NCBI RefSeq assembly: GCF_900625105.1
Contig: NZ_UYYD01000001.1
Location: 186,001 to 250,000, forward strand
Length of the DNA: 64,000 bases
Direction of reading: 5' to 3'
Source of the DNA: Agathobaculum sp. Marseille-P7918
Lineage (GTDB): Bacteria; Bacillota; Clostridia; Oscillospirales; Butyricicoccaceae
Part shown: positions 26,250 through 33,710 of the stretch, in pieces
Position numbering within the stretch: the stretch's first letter is position 1
How the letters are laid out: the number at the start of each line of letters is the position of its first letter
The notes under the pieces: model-generated
Databases searched by the model: none
The model's input: only the letters and a program-made list of their open reading frames with translations
What the model was told of the DNA's origin: nothing
Made by a program: the position numbers and the translations under genes

Positions 26250-27605
26250 TCACAGCACCGCGCGTATGGCATCCGCAACGGTTTTGACGCGCACAATGTT
26301 CATTTTTTTTGCAAGCTCTTCATCAATATCCTGCATCGGCATGATACAGGTGTGAAAGCCCAGGCGATATGCTTCATTGATCCGCTGCGAAGCATTGGAA
26401 ACCGCGCGCAGCTCGCCAGTCAGACCGATTTCCCCAAAGCTCATCACCCCCTCCGGCAGCGGCTTGTCGCGAAAACTGGAAGCGATCGCCAGCACCATCG
26501 GCAGATCCACCGCCGGTTCCTCCAGCCGCATGCCACCTACCACGTTGACATACACATCCGACGAAGAGAGAAACAAGCCGCAGCGCTTTTCCAAAATCGC
26601 AAGCAGCAAGACCATACGGTTGTAATCCACGCCTGCTGCCGTGCGGCGCGGTACGCCAAACTGCGTTTTGGCCGCTAGCGCCTGCACCTCGGCCAGCAGC
26701 GGCCGACTGCCCTCCATCACGCAGGCAATGCAATTGCCGGACGCCCCCTGCGGATGACCAGCCAGCATCGCAGCCGAAGGGTTCTGCACTTCCAACAGAC
26801 CGTGATCGCTCATTTCGAACACACCAATCTCATTGGTCGAGCCAAAACGATTTTTCGCCGCCCGCAAGCAACGGAACGGGCCGGTAGTTTCCCCTTCAAA
26901 ATACAACACACAGTCCACCATGTGTTCCAGAATCTTCGGGCCGGCAAGCGTTCCTTCTTTGTTAACATGGCCAACTATGAAAATCGTCACATTCTTGTTC
27001 TTGGCGTACTGCATCAGGCTCATCGCGCATTCCTTGATCTGCGTCGTGCCGCCCGGCGCTGCCGTTAAATCACGCTTGTAAACCGTCTGGATGGAATCCA
27101 CGATCAGGATATCCGGCGCCATCTGCTCGGTTTCCGCAATGATCTGATCCATATCGGTTTCCGAAAGAATGTACAGATCGGGCGACGAAATATGCAGGCG
27201 GGCTGCCCGCAGCTTGATCTGCCGCAAGGATTCCTCACCCGACACATACAGGACCCGTGCAGACTTACACATTTCCTGACACATTTGCAGCAAAAGGGTG
27301 GATTTGCCGATGCCGGGCTCGCCGCCGACCAGCACAAACGAGCCATGTACCGCGCCGCCGCCCAGCACACGGTCCAGCTCTCCGATGCCGGAATAGAACC
27401 GGCTTTCGTCTCCGCTGTCAATGTCCTTCAGCAAAGTCGGCCGCGACACGCCGCGCTGAAAGCTCTCCGTACCGCGCGATACTGATTCCGGTTTCACTTT
27501 GTATTCACTCATGGTGTTCCATGCTCCACAGGATGGGCATTTGCCAAACCATTTTGGGCTTTCATAGCCGCAATCGCTGCAAAGATAAACGGTTTTCTGT
27601 TTCAT
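26250..27605 (-). CDS. radA: DNA repair protein RadA (Sms)
   Basis: The 451-residue RecA-like protein promotes branch migration in recombination. It has the N-terminal zinc finger CSDCGYESPKWFGKCPSC, Walker A GGEPGIGKSTLL, the RadA-specific KNRFGSTNE motif and a C-terminal Lon-protease-like domain. The start is the ATG at 27605 with GGAGG upstream; it lies 10 bases after the stop of the amidase gene, so the two share a transcript. Confidence 0.97.
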   Translation of the reverse strand: MKQKTVYLCSDCGYESPKWFGKCPSCGAWNTMSEYKVKPESVSRGTESFQRGVSRPTLLKDIDSGDESRFYSGIGELDRVLGGGAVHGSFVLVGGEPGIGKSTLLLQMCQEMCKSARVLYVSGEESLRQIKLRAARLHISSPDLYILSETDMDQIIAETEQMAPDILIVDSIQTVYKRDLTAAPGGTTQIKECAMSLMQYAKNKNVTIFIVGHVNKEGTLAGPKILEHMVDCVLYFEGETTGPFRCLRAAKNRFGSTNEIGVFEMSDHGLLEVQNPSAAMLAGHPQGASGNCIACVMEGSRPLLAEVQALAAKTQFGVPRRTAAGVDYNRMVLLLAILEKRCGLFLSSSDVYVNVVGGMRLEEPAVDLPMVLAIASSFRDKPLPEGVMSFGEIGLTGELRAVSNASQRINEAYRLGFHTCIMPMQDIDEELAKKMNIVRVKTVADAIRAVL

Positions 27606-27615
27606 ATTTCCTCCA

Positions 27616-28320
27616 TCAAATGCCGCTTTCATACCGAAGATAACCGGTTACAATGCTGGCGGCGAGTTTTTTATGATATTCCGGGTCGCCAAGCAGTGTT
27701 TCCTCTGCCGGATTGGACAAAAATCCACACTCGACGATCACTGCCGGGCACTCCAATGTTTTCATCAAATAGATATTGCGGTCGGCCGGTTTGGCCTGCC
27801 TAGTATTCGTCGGATCACATCCAACGATCAACGCATCCTGCAGCAGCTCTGCCAGTGCACGGCTGCCCGCATGATTGGTGGAATAAAACACCTGTGCGCC
27901 ATGATACTGTGCATCACTAAATTTATTCAGATGAATGCTGAGAAAAACCGGGTCGGATGCGCTTTTGACAATTTGTTCCCGCGCCTGAATATCCGTAACT
28001 TTATTATCCCGAATCGAGCGGGATGCATCGTATCCAAGCGCGTTTTCATCCTCACGCGTCATGGCTGTCTGCACACCGAAAAACGACGCGAGCAGCCGCA
28101 CTCGCTTGGCAATGCTCAGGTTGATATCCTGCTCGGTCGTTCCGTTTGATCCGATGGCGCCGCCGTCAAACCCACCGTGCCCGGCATCGATCACCAGCGT
28201 GCGCACGGCATCATGCGGCGCCACCACCTGCACAACGCTTTCTCCTTTTGTCCATGCCAGGAACCCGATCACCATCAGCAATGCAACGCCCAGCGCACGT
28301 TTCTTCCATGGTTGCTTCAA
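27616..28320 (-). CDS. cwlD: N-acetylmuramoyl-L-alanine amidase, CwlD-like
   Basis: The 234-residue amidase_3 enzyme has one N-terminal membrane anchor and the zinc/catalytic motifs DAGHGGFDGG, EQDINLSIA, SIHLNKF and VECGFLSNP. CwlD makes muramic-delta-lactam in the spore cortex; the short single-domain form and membrane anchor fit that role, which is still an inference. The start is TTG at 28320, 7 bases after GGAGGT. TTGCGT-17-TATAAT lies upstream at 28365-28393. Confidence 0.87.
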   Translation of the reverse strand: MKQPWKKRALGVALLMVIGFLAWTKGESVVQVVAPHDAVRTLVIDAGHGGFDGGAIGSNGTTEQDINLSIAKRVRLLASFFGVQTAMTREDENALGYDASRSIRDNKVTDIQAREQIVKSASDPVFLSIHLNKFSDAQYHGAQVFYSTNHAGSRALAELLQDALIVGCDPTNTRQAKPADRNIYLMKTLECPAVIVECGFLSNPAEETLLGDPEYHKKLAASIVTGYLRYESGI

Positions 28321-28364
28321 TGCGCACACCTCCATCATCCAAAAGGTATGCTCATTCTTTGTCC

Positions 28365-28393
28365 ATTATAATTGACAATGCATTTGCACGCAA
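28365..28393 (-). promoter_or_regulatory. promoter of cwlD-radA
   Basis: TTGCGT, 17 bases, TATAAT (28365-28370) on the minus strand, about 45 bases before the TTG start. Confidence 0.72.
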
Positions 28394-28401
28394 TAATTTC
28401 G

Positions 28402-28440
28402 TTGTTCATTCCATAAAATTATGCTATGATGATATCATCA
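28402..28440 (+). promoter_or_regulatory. promoter and palindrome of the hydrolase gene
   Basis: TTGTTC (28402-28407), 17 bases, TATGAT (28425-28430). A perfect 14-bp palindrome TGATGATATCATCA (28427-28440) overlaps the -10 box and start point, where a repressor could bind. Confidence 0.65.
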
Positions 28441-28457
28441 AACGGGAGGAATGAGAA

Positions 28458-29018
28458 ATGCGCAAGATTTCCAAACTGCTTGCAGTTATTGATTATCAGA
28501 ACGATTTTGTAACCGGTTCGCTTGGTTTTGATGGAGCGGCTGCAATCGATGACGGCATTGCACATCTCGTGCAGACCTATCTGGCACAGGGCGATCATGT
28601 TTTGTTCACCTATGACACGCATGATGATTATTATCTGGAAACACGGGAGGGACGTGCGCTGCCGATCCCGCATTGCAACCCAAAGGAAACCGGATGGAGG
28701 TTGTATGGCAAAACGCAGGAACTATGCTGCGAAACCTGTGCCAATCATCAAATCCATACGGTATGCAAAAACACCTTTGGCATGTCCCCTGCCGATCTTT
28801 GTGCGCTGGGAAAGGAGCTGCCGGACGTTCGTGAAATTCTGGTGGTTGGCGTTGTAACCAACATGTGTGTCATTTCCAACGCGGTTTTGATGCAAGCACA
28901 ATGGCCGGAAGCACAAATTACGATCGACGCCGCGTTGTGCCGCAGCTTTGATCCGATTCTGCATGAGAAAGCGCTGGATGTAATGCAGGGATTGCAGATG
29001 AACGTGATCAACCGGTAA
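28458..29018 (+). CDS. isochorismatase-fold cysteine hydrolase, nicotinamidase-like
   Basis: The 186-residue protein has the catalytic triad of the family: Asp in VIDYQNDF, Lys in CKNTFGM and Cys in VTNMCVISNA. It also keeps the metal-binding Asp-x-His (YDTHDD) and a later His (PIPHC), as in nicotinamidase PncA, which points to nicotinamide deamidation in NAD salvage. GGGAGG precedes the ATG. It stands alone behind its own promoter. Confidence 0.85.
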   Translation: MRKISKLLAVIDYQNDFVTGSLGFDGAAAIDDGIAHLVQTYLAQGDHVLFTYDTHDDYYLETREGRALPIPHCNPKETGWRLYGKTQELCCETCANHQIHTVCKNTFGMSPADLCALGKELPDVREILVVGVVTNMCVISNAVLMQAQWPEAQITIDAALCRSFDPILHEKALDVMQGLQMNVINR

Positions 29019-29059
29019 ATCCGTAATATCAGCGCTATGCCGCATAGGATTTAATGTAT

Positions 29060-29097
29060 TCCGTACGGTTTTCAGCTGTATTCGAAAACCGTACGGA
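29060..29097. repeat. perfect 14-bp inverted repeat between the hydrolase and tRNA-Pro
   Basis: TCCGTACGGTTTTC (29060-29073) pairs perfectly with GAAAACCGTACGGA (29084-29097) around a 10-base loop. No T-run follows on the plus strand. It may be a poor terminator, an RNA 3'-end stabiliser or a protein site. Confidence 0.6.
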
Positions 29098-29149
29098 GTG
29101 CTATAATCGACTTTGACACAAAATACGCTGAAACAATGATATTCTGATA

Positions 29150-29179
29150 TTGACATGAGCGCAGATTATTTGGTATATT
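29150..29179 (+). promoter_or_regulatory. promoter of tRNA-Pro
   Basis: TTGACA (29150-29155), 18 bases, TATATT (29174-29179), about 65 bases upstream of the mature tRNA. Confidence 0.72.
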
Positions 29180-29243
29180 TAATAGGATGATATCGCGTGG
29201 TTGTATGCCGATCATGGCATTTTAACCGCAGAAAACAAAATAT

Positions 29244-29319
29244 CCGGGTGTAGCGGAGTTGGTACCGCGCCACATTTGGGATGTGGAGATCGCACGTTCG
29301 AATCGTGTCACTCGGACCA
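29244..29319 (+). tRNA. tRNA-Pro (UGG)
   Basis: The 76-base cloverleaf folds by hand: acceptor CCGGGTG/CACTCGG (one G-U), D stem GCGG/CCGC, anticodon stem CCACA/TGTGG with loop TTTGGGA (anticodon TGG), and T stem GCACG/CGTGT around TTCGAAT. The 3' CCA is encoded. A terminator follows four bases later. Confidence 0.96.
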
Positions 29320-29322
29320 GAC

Positions 29323-29357
29323 AAATACCTCAAAACGGATGTTTTGAGGTATTTTTT
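29323..29357 (+). terminator. terminator of tRNA-Pro
   Basis: A perfect 14-bp stem AAATACCTCAAAAC/GTTTTGAGGTATTT followed by TTT, directly after the tRNA. Confidence 0.9.
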
Positions 29358-29409
29358 AACCCGATTTTATTTGCATTTGCAACGCAATGATACAATAAGG
29401 AGCACGAAC

Positions 29410-30003
29410 ATGAATATTCTCGAAATAATGAAAAGCCCACACGGATATGCTGGAAACAATCTGCAAATCCCACGGGAGCTGAAGAATACTGCCAAGCAAT
29501 TGTGCTGGGAATACAACCAACTGCCGCCGGATCAGGAAGACAAACGTCAAACCATTTTGCCGCAGTTATTCGGCACTTGTCACCCGTTGACCTTTATCGA
29601 AGCCCCTTTTCACTGTGACTACGGCTTTAACATCCATACACATGGTTTGACGGTTATTAACTATAACTGCGTGATTTTGGATACCTCTCCCGTCCATATT
29701 GGTGCAGGCGCTTTTATTGCACCGGGAGTGTGTCTGGCCTGTGCCGGGCACTCTATCGACCCGCAGCAGCGCAGTGCCGGCATCAGCACGTCTCAGCCCA
29801 TCACCTTAGAAGACGATGTATGGATCGGCGCAAATGCCGTGATCTGCGGCGGTGTTACCATCGGCAGAGGCTCTGTCATTGGAGCCGGCAGCGTAGTGAC
29901 ACATGACATTCCGGCCGGTGTTGTGGCTGCTGGCTCCCCTTGCCATGTCATTCGAGCAGTAACGCAGCAAGACAAGATCGATCCCAGCGAATTATCTTTT
30001 TGA
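29410..30003 (+). CDS. sugar O-acetyltransferase (maltose/galactoside acetyltransferase family)
   Basis: The 197-residue hexapeptide-repeat protein forms a left-handed beta helix and transfers acetyl from acetyl-CoA to sugars. It shows FHCDYGFNIHTH, the catalytic His in LACAGHSIDPQQR, and the CoA-site DVWIGANAVICGGVTIGRGS. The ATG at 29410 has AAGGAG upstream; the open frame runs further up into the tRNA, which is not coding. The physiological sugar is unknown. Confidence 0.92.
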   Translation: MNILEIMKSPHGYAGNNLQIPRELKNTAKQLCWEYNQLPPDQEDKRQTILPQLFGTCHPLTFIEAPFHCDYGFNIHTHGLTVINYNCVILDTSPVHIGAGAFIAPGVCLACAGHSIDPQQRSAGISTSQPITLEDDVWIGANAVICGGVTIGRGSVIGAGSVVTHDIPAGVVAAGSPCHVIRAVTQQDKIDPSELSF

Positions 30004-30070
30004 CGCATCTTCGCTCGCCTCGGACAAATCCACTCCAAACCGTTTTTGCATCAACTTATTTCACCAGCGC

Positions 30071-30099
30071 TTGACAATATCTCTCTACTCCTCTATAAT
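30071..30099 (+). promoter_or_regulatory. sigma-A promoter of the TetR-family gene
   Basis: TTGACA (30071-30076), 17 bases, TATAAT (30094-30099). The operator TGAACAGCGTTCA begins at the last base of the -10 box. Confidence 0.9.
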
Positions 30100-30111
30100 G
30101 AACAGCGTTCA
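30099..30111. promoter_or_regulatory. operator 1 (TGAACAGCGTTCA)
   Basis: A 5-3-5 inverted repeat, TGAAC/GTTCA, overlaps the transcription start of the TetR gene. The same repeat recurs at 30722-30734 before the membrane-protein gene. Confidence 0.75.
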
Positions 30112-30126
30112 GAAGGAGGTGGTATC

Positions 30127-30684
30127 ATCCATTCTACCATTACATCCAGAGATGAAATTTTGAAAGTCTGCCGGGATATGATTCAGAAAGACGGTTGGAC
30201 TTCTGTCAATATCCGTGCTCTGGCCAACGCCTGTGATATTTCAGTCGGATCTGTTTACAACTATTTTAATTCCAAAGCAGATCTGACAGCCTCCATGATC
30301 GAGAGTGTCTGGCGCGATATTTTCTGCCTTCCGCAAGATCCAGATATCCTGCACAATATTCTGTCCTGCATCACTTGGATCTTCCAGCGGCTGAAGGATG
30401 GCGAAAAACGATATCCCGGGTTTTTTCATCTACATGCTGTCAGCTTTTTCGGAGAAGAAAAGGAAGACGGCAAGGAGCGGATGTTGCAATCTTGGCAGCA
30501 TGTCATGCAGGTGCTTTGCACCGTATTACAGCAGGATCCGCAAATTCGGCCAAATGCTTTTACCGATACTTTCACAAGGGAGCATTTTGCAGATTTACTG
30601 TTCTCTTTGATATTATCCGCACTGTTGCGCAACAATTATGATCCATCCCCTGTGTTGGAAGTGATCCGCCGAACCGTATATTAA
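30127..30684 (+). CDS. TetR-family transcriptional regulator
   Basis: The protein of about 185 residues has the TetR DNA-binding domain at its N-terminus (SRDEILKVCRDMIQKDGW, then NACDISVGSVYNYFNSKADL) and a helical ligand domain. AAGGAGGT lies at 30113-30120, but no ATG, GTG or TTG in this frame follows it at a usable distance; an ATC at 30127 (or 30124) has ideal spacing. The first ordinary start codon, TTG 30160, would cut off part of helix 1. It probably represses itself and the next gene through the two operators. Confidence 0.82.
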   Translation: MHSTITSRDEILKVCRDMIQKDGWTSVNIRALANACDISVGSVYNYFNSKADLTASMIESVWRDIFCLPQDPDILHNILSCITWIFQRLKDGEKRYPGFFHLHAVSFFGEEKEDGKERMLQSWQHVMQVLCTVLQQDPQIRPNAFTDTFTREHFADLLFSLILSALLRNNYDPSPVLEVIRRTVY

Positions 30685-30687
30685 AAT

Positions 30688-30710
30688 TCCCGCGACAAGC
30701 GGGAGTTTTT
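30688..30710 (+). terminator. terminator after the TetR gene
   Basis: TCCCGC, five bases, GCGGGA, then TTTTT. It separates the regulator from the membrane-protein gene. Confidence 0.75.
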
Positions 30711-30721
30711 CCGGCGTAAAA

Positions 30722-30734
30722 TGAACACCGTTCA
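30722..30734. promoter_or_regulatory. operator 2 (TGAACACCGTTCA)
   Basis: It is the same 5-3-5 inverted repeat as operator 1, differing only in the spacer. TAAAAT at 30717-30722 directly before it could be a -10 box, though no good -35 is seen. Confidence 0.72.
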
Positions 30735-30773
30735 CCATCTATTCATTCATCAAATAAAAGAAAGGAAAATATT

Positions 30774-31448
30774 ATGCAAGCCATTGCAGAAACCATATTT
30801 GACATTGCTTACCTAATTACCGTTATTTCCATCGGCATTCGAATGATCCGTAAAAGCCCGGCACATACACAATTTCGTTTGTTTGGTATCATGGCTGTTA
30901 TTCTCGGATGTGGCGATGCCTTCCATCTGATTCCCCGCGTGATTGCATTATGTACTACCGGTTTAGACCAATACACCGCACTGTTAGGGTTCGGAAAATG
31001 CGTTACCTCCATTACTATGACCATATTCTATGTCCTTTTGTACTATGTTTGGCGGCAGCGTTACAAAGTCCATCATGGTACTCTGCTGACGGTTTCCATT
31101 CTGGGTCTGGCGTTTATTCGGATTCTCCTCTGCCTGATGCCGCAAAACCAATGGCTCAGCAGCGATGCCCCGCTCTCTTGGGGTATTTACCGCAACATTC
31201 CGTTTGCAATCCTCGGATTAATTATCATTGTCCTGTTCTTCCACAGCACACGAAAGCAGCAGGACCACGCTTTCCACTGGATGTGGCTGACCATTCTTTT
31301 AAGCTTTGGTTTTTACATTCCTGTTGTGCTATGGGCAGACACCTTCCCCTTGATCGGCATGCTCATGATTCCCAAAACCTGCGCTTATGTTTGGGCAGTT
31401 ATGATTGGATATTGCGCGATGCGAAAAGAGCAGGAGGATAAACGATAA
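30774..31448 (+). CDS. seven-helix membrane protein of unknown function
   Basis: The 224-residue protein is almost entirely hydrophobic, with about seven predicted membrane segments and short loops. It starts MQAIAETIFDIAYLITVISI and ends in a charged tail MRKEQEDKR. AAAGGAAAAT precedes the ATG. I do not recognise the family. The shared operator with the upstream TetR regulator suggests it is the regulated target, perhaps a small-molecule exporter or sensor, which is inference. Confidence 0.78.
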   Translation: MQAIAETIFDIAYLITVISIGIRMIRKSPAHTQFRLFGIMAVILGCGDAFHLIPRVIALCTTGLDQYTALLGFGKCVTSITMTIFYVLLYYVWRQRYKVHHGTLLTVSILGLAFIRILLCLMPQNQWLSSDAPLSWGIYRNIPFAILGLIIIVLFFHSTRKQQDHAFHWMWLTILLSFGFYIPVVLWADTFPLIGMLMIPKTCAYVWAVMIGYCAMRKEQEDKR

Positions 31449-31706
31449 CCGCCTCAAACAAGCAAATCAGCTCAAATACATAATATCAAAATTTATATCA
31501 ATATTTCTGATAAAATTGCTTGTCCGTACAGACTGGATCTAAAACAATTCGAATCCACAGTTTTTCCTGTGGGTTCGTCTATTTCTCATCAGATCGGCAT
31601 TTCATGTTCTCTCGTCAAAAAATTTCCGATACTTTCTCTACCTACGCAAAACACCGCATGAATTTGTTTTCTTCTGTCACAACAGTCCATTATATCAGAA
31701 AAAGCA

Positions 31707-31742
31707 TCCCGGAAAGCCATGATGAATCAAGACTTCCCGGGA
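31707..31742 (-). terminator. minus-strand terminator, possibly the original guaA terminator
   Basis: TCCCGGAAAG pairs with CTTCCCGGGA (one mismatch) and is followed on the minus strand by TGCTTTTTC. No minus-strand gene of the backbone now ends here; it lies 20 bases beyond the outer att-like repeat, where guaA would have ended before insertion. The rest of the 31449-31934 gap has no gene. Confidence 0.55.
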
Positions 31743-31762
31743 CACGGTAACACTAAAATATT

Positions 31763-31773
31763 ATTCCCACCCG
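31763..31773. mobile_element. outer att-like repeat of the integrated element
   Basis: ATTCCCACCCG repeats, in the same orientation, the ATTCCCACTCG at the guaA 3' end (41157-41167): 10 of 11 bases agree. With the GTTGCCA pairs just inside both ends it marks the likely left limit of the element. Confidence 0.5.
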
Positions 31774-31845
31774 CTCCTGTCAGAAGTTTTCTAAACAGAT
31801 TTGCTTATGGGATTTAGCTCAGAATATTGACATTATTTCCATTAT

Positions 31846-31873
31846 TCAGATAGTGACGGCTATCTGATTTTTT
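31846..31873 (+). terminator. plus-strand terminator at the left end of the element
   Basis: A perfect 8-bp stem TCAGATAG/CTATCTGA is followed by TTTTTT. It would shield the element from transcription entering from the left. Confidence 0.78.
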
Positions 31874-31891
31874 GTTGCCATGGTGTTGCCA
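31874..31891 (+). repeat. paired GTTGCCA repeats, left end (putative integrase arm sites)
   Basis: GTTGCCA at 31874 and 31885 are 11 bases apart, one DNA turn. The same pair with the same spacing and orientation occurs at 41079-41096. Such paired repeats flank the core in att sites of tyrosine integrases with an arm-binding domain. Confidence 0.6.
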
Positions 31892-31934
31892 GTACTAACT
31901 TTGGTTATATGCTAAATTGACTTGCTATTCAAGT

Positions 31935-33704
31935 CTATTCTTTTCTCCAACGCTTGATTACTTCTTCAAACGCAATATCAATCCAGTCTTTATTCCATTC
32001 ATCATAGACATTCACATTGCTGGAACTAGGAGCAGGGTCTGGCATATCCATTTTAATAACAGCTGGTAACGGAACAGCGTCTCCTACCGCCAAGCATTCC
32101 CCAGCAGAAAGAGTAGGAAGCACCTCTACCAAAGAAGCATTGTTATCTGGCAGCAAATTCTTTATACAGTTTTGATCGTTTACATTCGTTAATTTAAGCA
32201 CTAAAAAGTTATTGCATTGAGAAAAAATAGTTTCTGACACTTCTGACGGACGTTGACTTACAACCATTAAATTCAATCCGTATTTCCGGCCTTCCTTTGC
32301 TATCCTTTCAATAGAATGCCTTGAAGCTGCATATTCTGCTCCACCATTTTTCGGAATATAATTATGAGCCTCTTCACAAACAAGCATAAATGGTATGTCA
32401 TTGACCAGACTCATCTGATGCCTCATTTTAGAATAATGGAAAGCAAAATCAAAAATAATTCTCGAAAGCAAGCTTATTACAATACTAAGAACTTCGAACG
32501 GAATTGCACTTAGGTCTATAATTGTGACATTACACTTATCTATGTAGCCCAGGAATTGTTTGAGAATTTCGGCGAAATCTTGGGTAGTATACGGTGTTCC
32601 GTCTTTTTTCTCAGGCTTTGTAATAAATCTCAACCGCTTATCCGAAAGTTTAGTTTCCAATCTTGTTACAAATCTTTCAAACTCTCCATTATACGGTCCA
32701 GATGACGCTTTTGTTTCTTTAGACGTACTTGTAGGTGCAAACTCAATTTCCCTCGTCAGATAAGCATTATCACAATCTTCAATTAACGTTCCATTGATTT
32801 CCTTCGGAAGGCGAGGACTTCCTTCTTTTCTATTGATCACCTCAGCATTTTTATTTTTTATATAACGGTATACTTCTTGGATATCAAAATAAACCGGCGT
32901 ATCGTATGTAATATGTTCCATTTCTGGATTGTGCTTTTCTTTGCTCAAGATGACCGCCTTTTTAAACTGAGAGATTTGATTATGAGAATTCATTTCGTTG
33001 CTCTCAATAAAAAGCGATTCCAACTCCTGAGAGTTCATGAGCCAATACGGCAAGCACAGCTTTTCTACATCTAAACAGTTCAAGCTAAATGCTTCCTGTT
33101 CATCTAATGTAAATGCAGACTGATACTCAGAATGAATATCAAAAATTATAATGTGTGAATTTTTAAGAGAACCTGCGTTTTCATTATGTCCCTGGTTAAT
33201 CTTCATAATATTTTGCAGCAATCTTGCAACCGCACAAGATTTTCCCGAACCAGTGGAACCAACAACTGCAATATGTTTTCCAAAGAAGCGATTTCCATCT
33301 ACAAAGTATTTTACGGTTTTGTTATTAGTTAATTGACCCACATAAAAAGAAAAGCTCTCATTACTACTAAATATAGCATTTATTATCTCGTCTTCTGGTA
33401 TATATACAGGCTCAGTAGGCGATGGTAAATTTACGCCACCTTGTCTAAAGTTGATGCCTTCTTCTCCCTCCGAATAACAACCAATAGGGGAACAAGAAAG
33501 CGTGTAACTGATTGTTTGTGCATCAGATTGCACTGCCGAAATATTTTGAATCGATGCAAGGATCTTCAAATCATTTCCATCTTCGATTACAACATATCTT
33601 GAAATACGTATTTTAGCTTTGTTGTTTTCAAATATATCGACACCATTTAGCATTACCTGAATAGAGCCAGGCGTACTGGTAATAACTTTTCCAATTTCAG
33701 TCAT
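31935..33704 (-). CDS. HerA-family ATPase/helicase of a DUF4297-HerA defence pair
   Basis: The 589-residue protein has an N-terminal HAS-barrel (about 1-110) and a FtsK/HerA motor domain with Walker A GSTGSGKS (149-156), Walker B in PFMLVCEEAHNYIPK and the HerA-typical VSQRPSEVSETIFSQCNNFL. HerA forms a hexamer that moves DNA and, in this arrangement, assembles with a nuclease. It begins 6 bases after the nuclease gene, with GGAGGTG upstream of the ATG. The gene is markedly AT-rich against the backbone, a sign of recent transfer. Confidence 0.9.
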   Translation of the reverse strand: MTEIGKVITSTPGSIQVMLNGVDIFENNKAKIRISRYVVIEDGNDLKILASIQNISAVQSDAQTISYTLSCSPIGCYSEGEEGINFRQGGVNLPSPTEPVYIPEDEIINAIFSSNESFSFYVGQLTNNKTVKYFVDGNRFFGKHIAVVGSTGSGKSCAVARLLQNIMKINQGHNENAGSLKNSHIIIFDIHSEYQSAFTLDEQEAFSLNCLDVEKLCLPYWLMNSQELESLFIESNEMNSHNQISQFKKAVILSKEKHNPEMEHITYDTPVYFDIQEVYRYIKNKNAEVINRKEGSPRLPKEINGTLIEDCDNAYLTREIEFAPTSTSKETKASSGPYNGEFERFVTRLETKLSDKRLRFITKPEKKDGTPYTTQDFAEILKQFLGYIDKCNVTIIDLSAIPFEVLSIVISLLSRIIFDFAFHYSKMRHQMSLVNDIPFMLVCEEAHNYIPKNGGAEYAASRHSIERIAKEGRKYGLNLMVVSQRPSEVSETIFSQCNNFLVLKLTNVNDQNCIKNLLPDNNASLVEVLPTLSAGECLAVGDAVPLPAVIKMDMPDPAPSSSNVNVYDEWNKDWIDIAFEEVIKRWRKE

Positions 33705-33710
33705 ATACTA

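Noticed and set aside
29281-29409. Upstream extension of the acetyltransferase frame into tRNA-Pro
   Set aside because: The tRNA folds perfectly and is followed by a terminator; ATG 29410 has a proper ribosome binding site.
31520-31750. 76-codon open frame in the gap left of the element
   Set aside because: No ribosome binding site, overlaps a terminator hairpin, no recognisable protein features.
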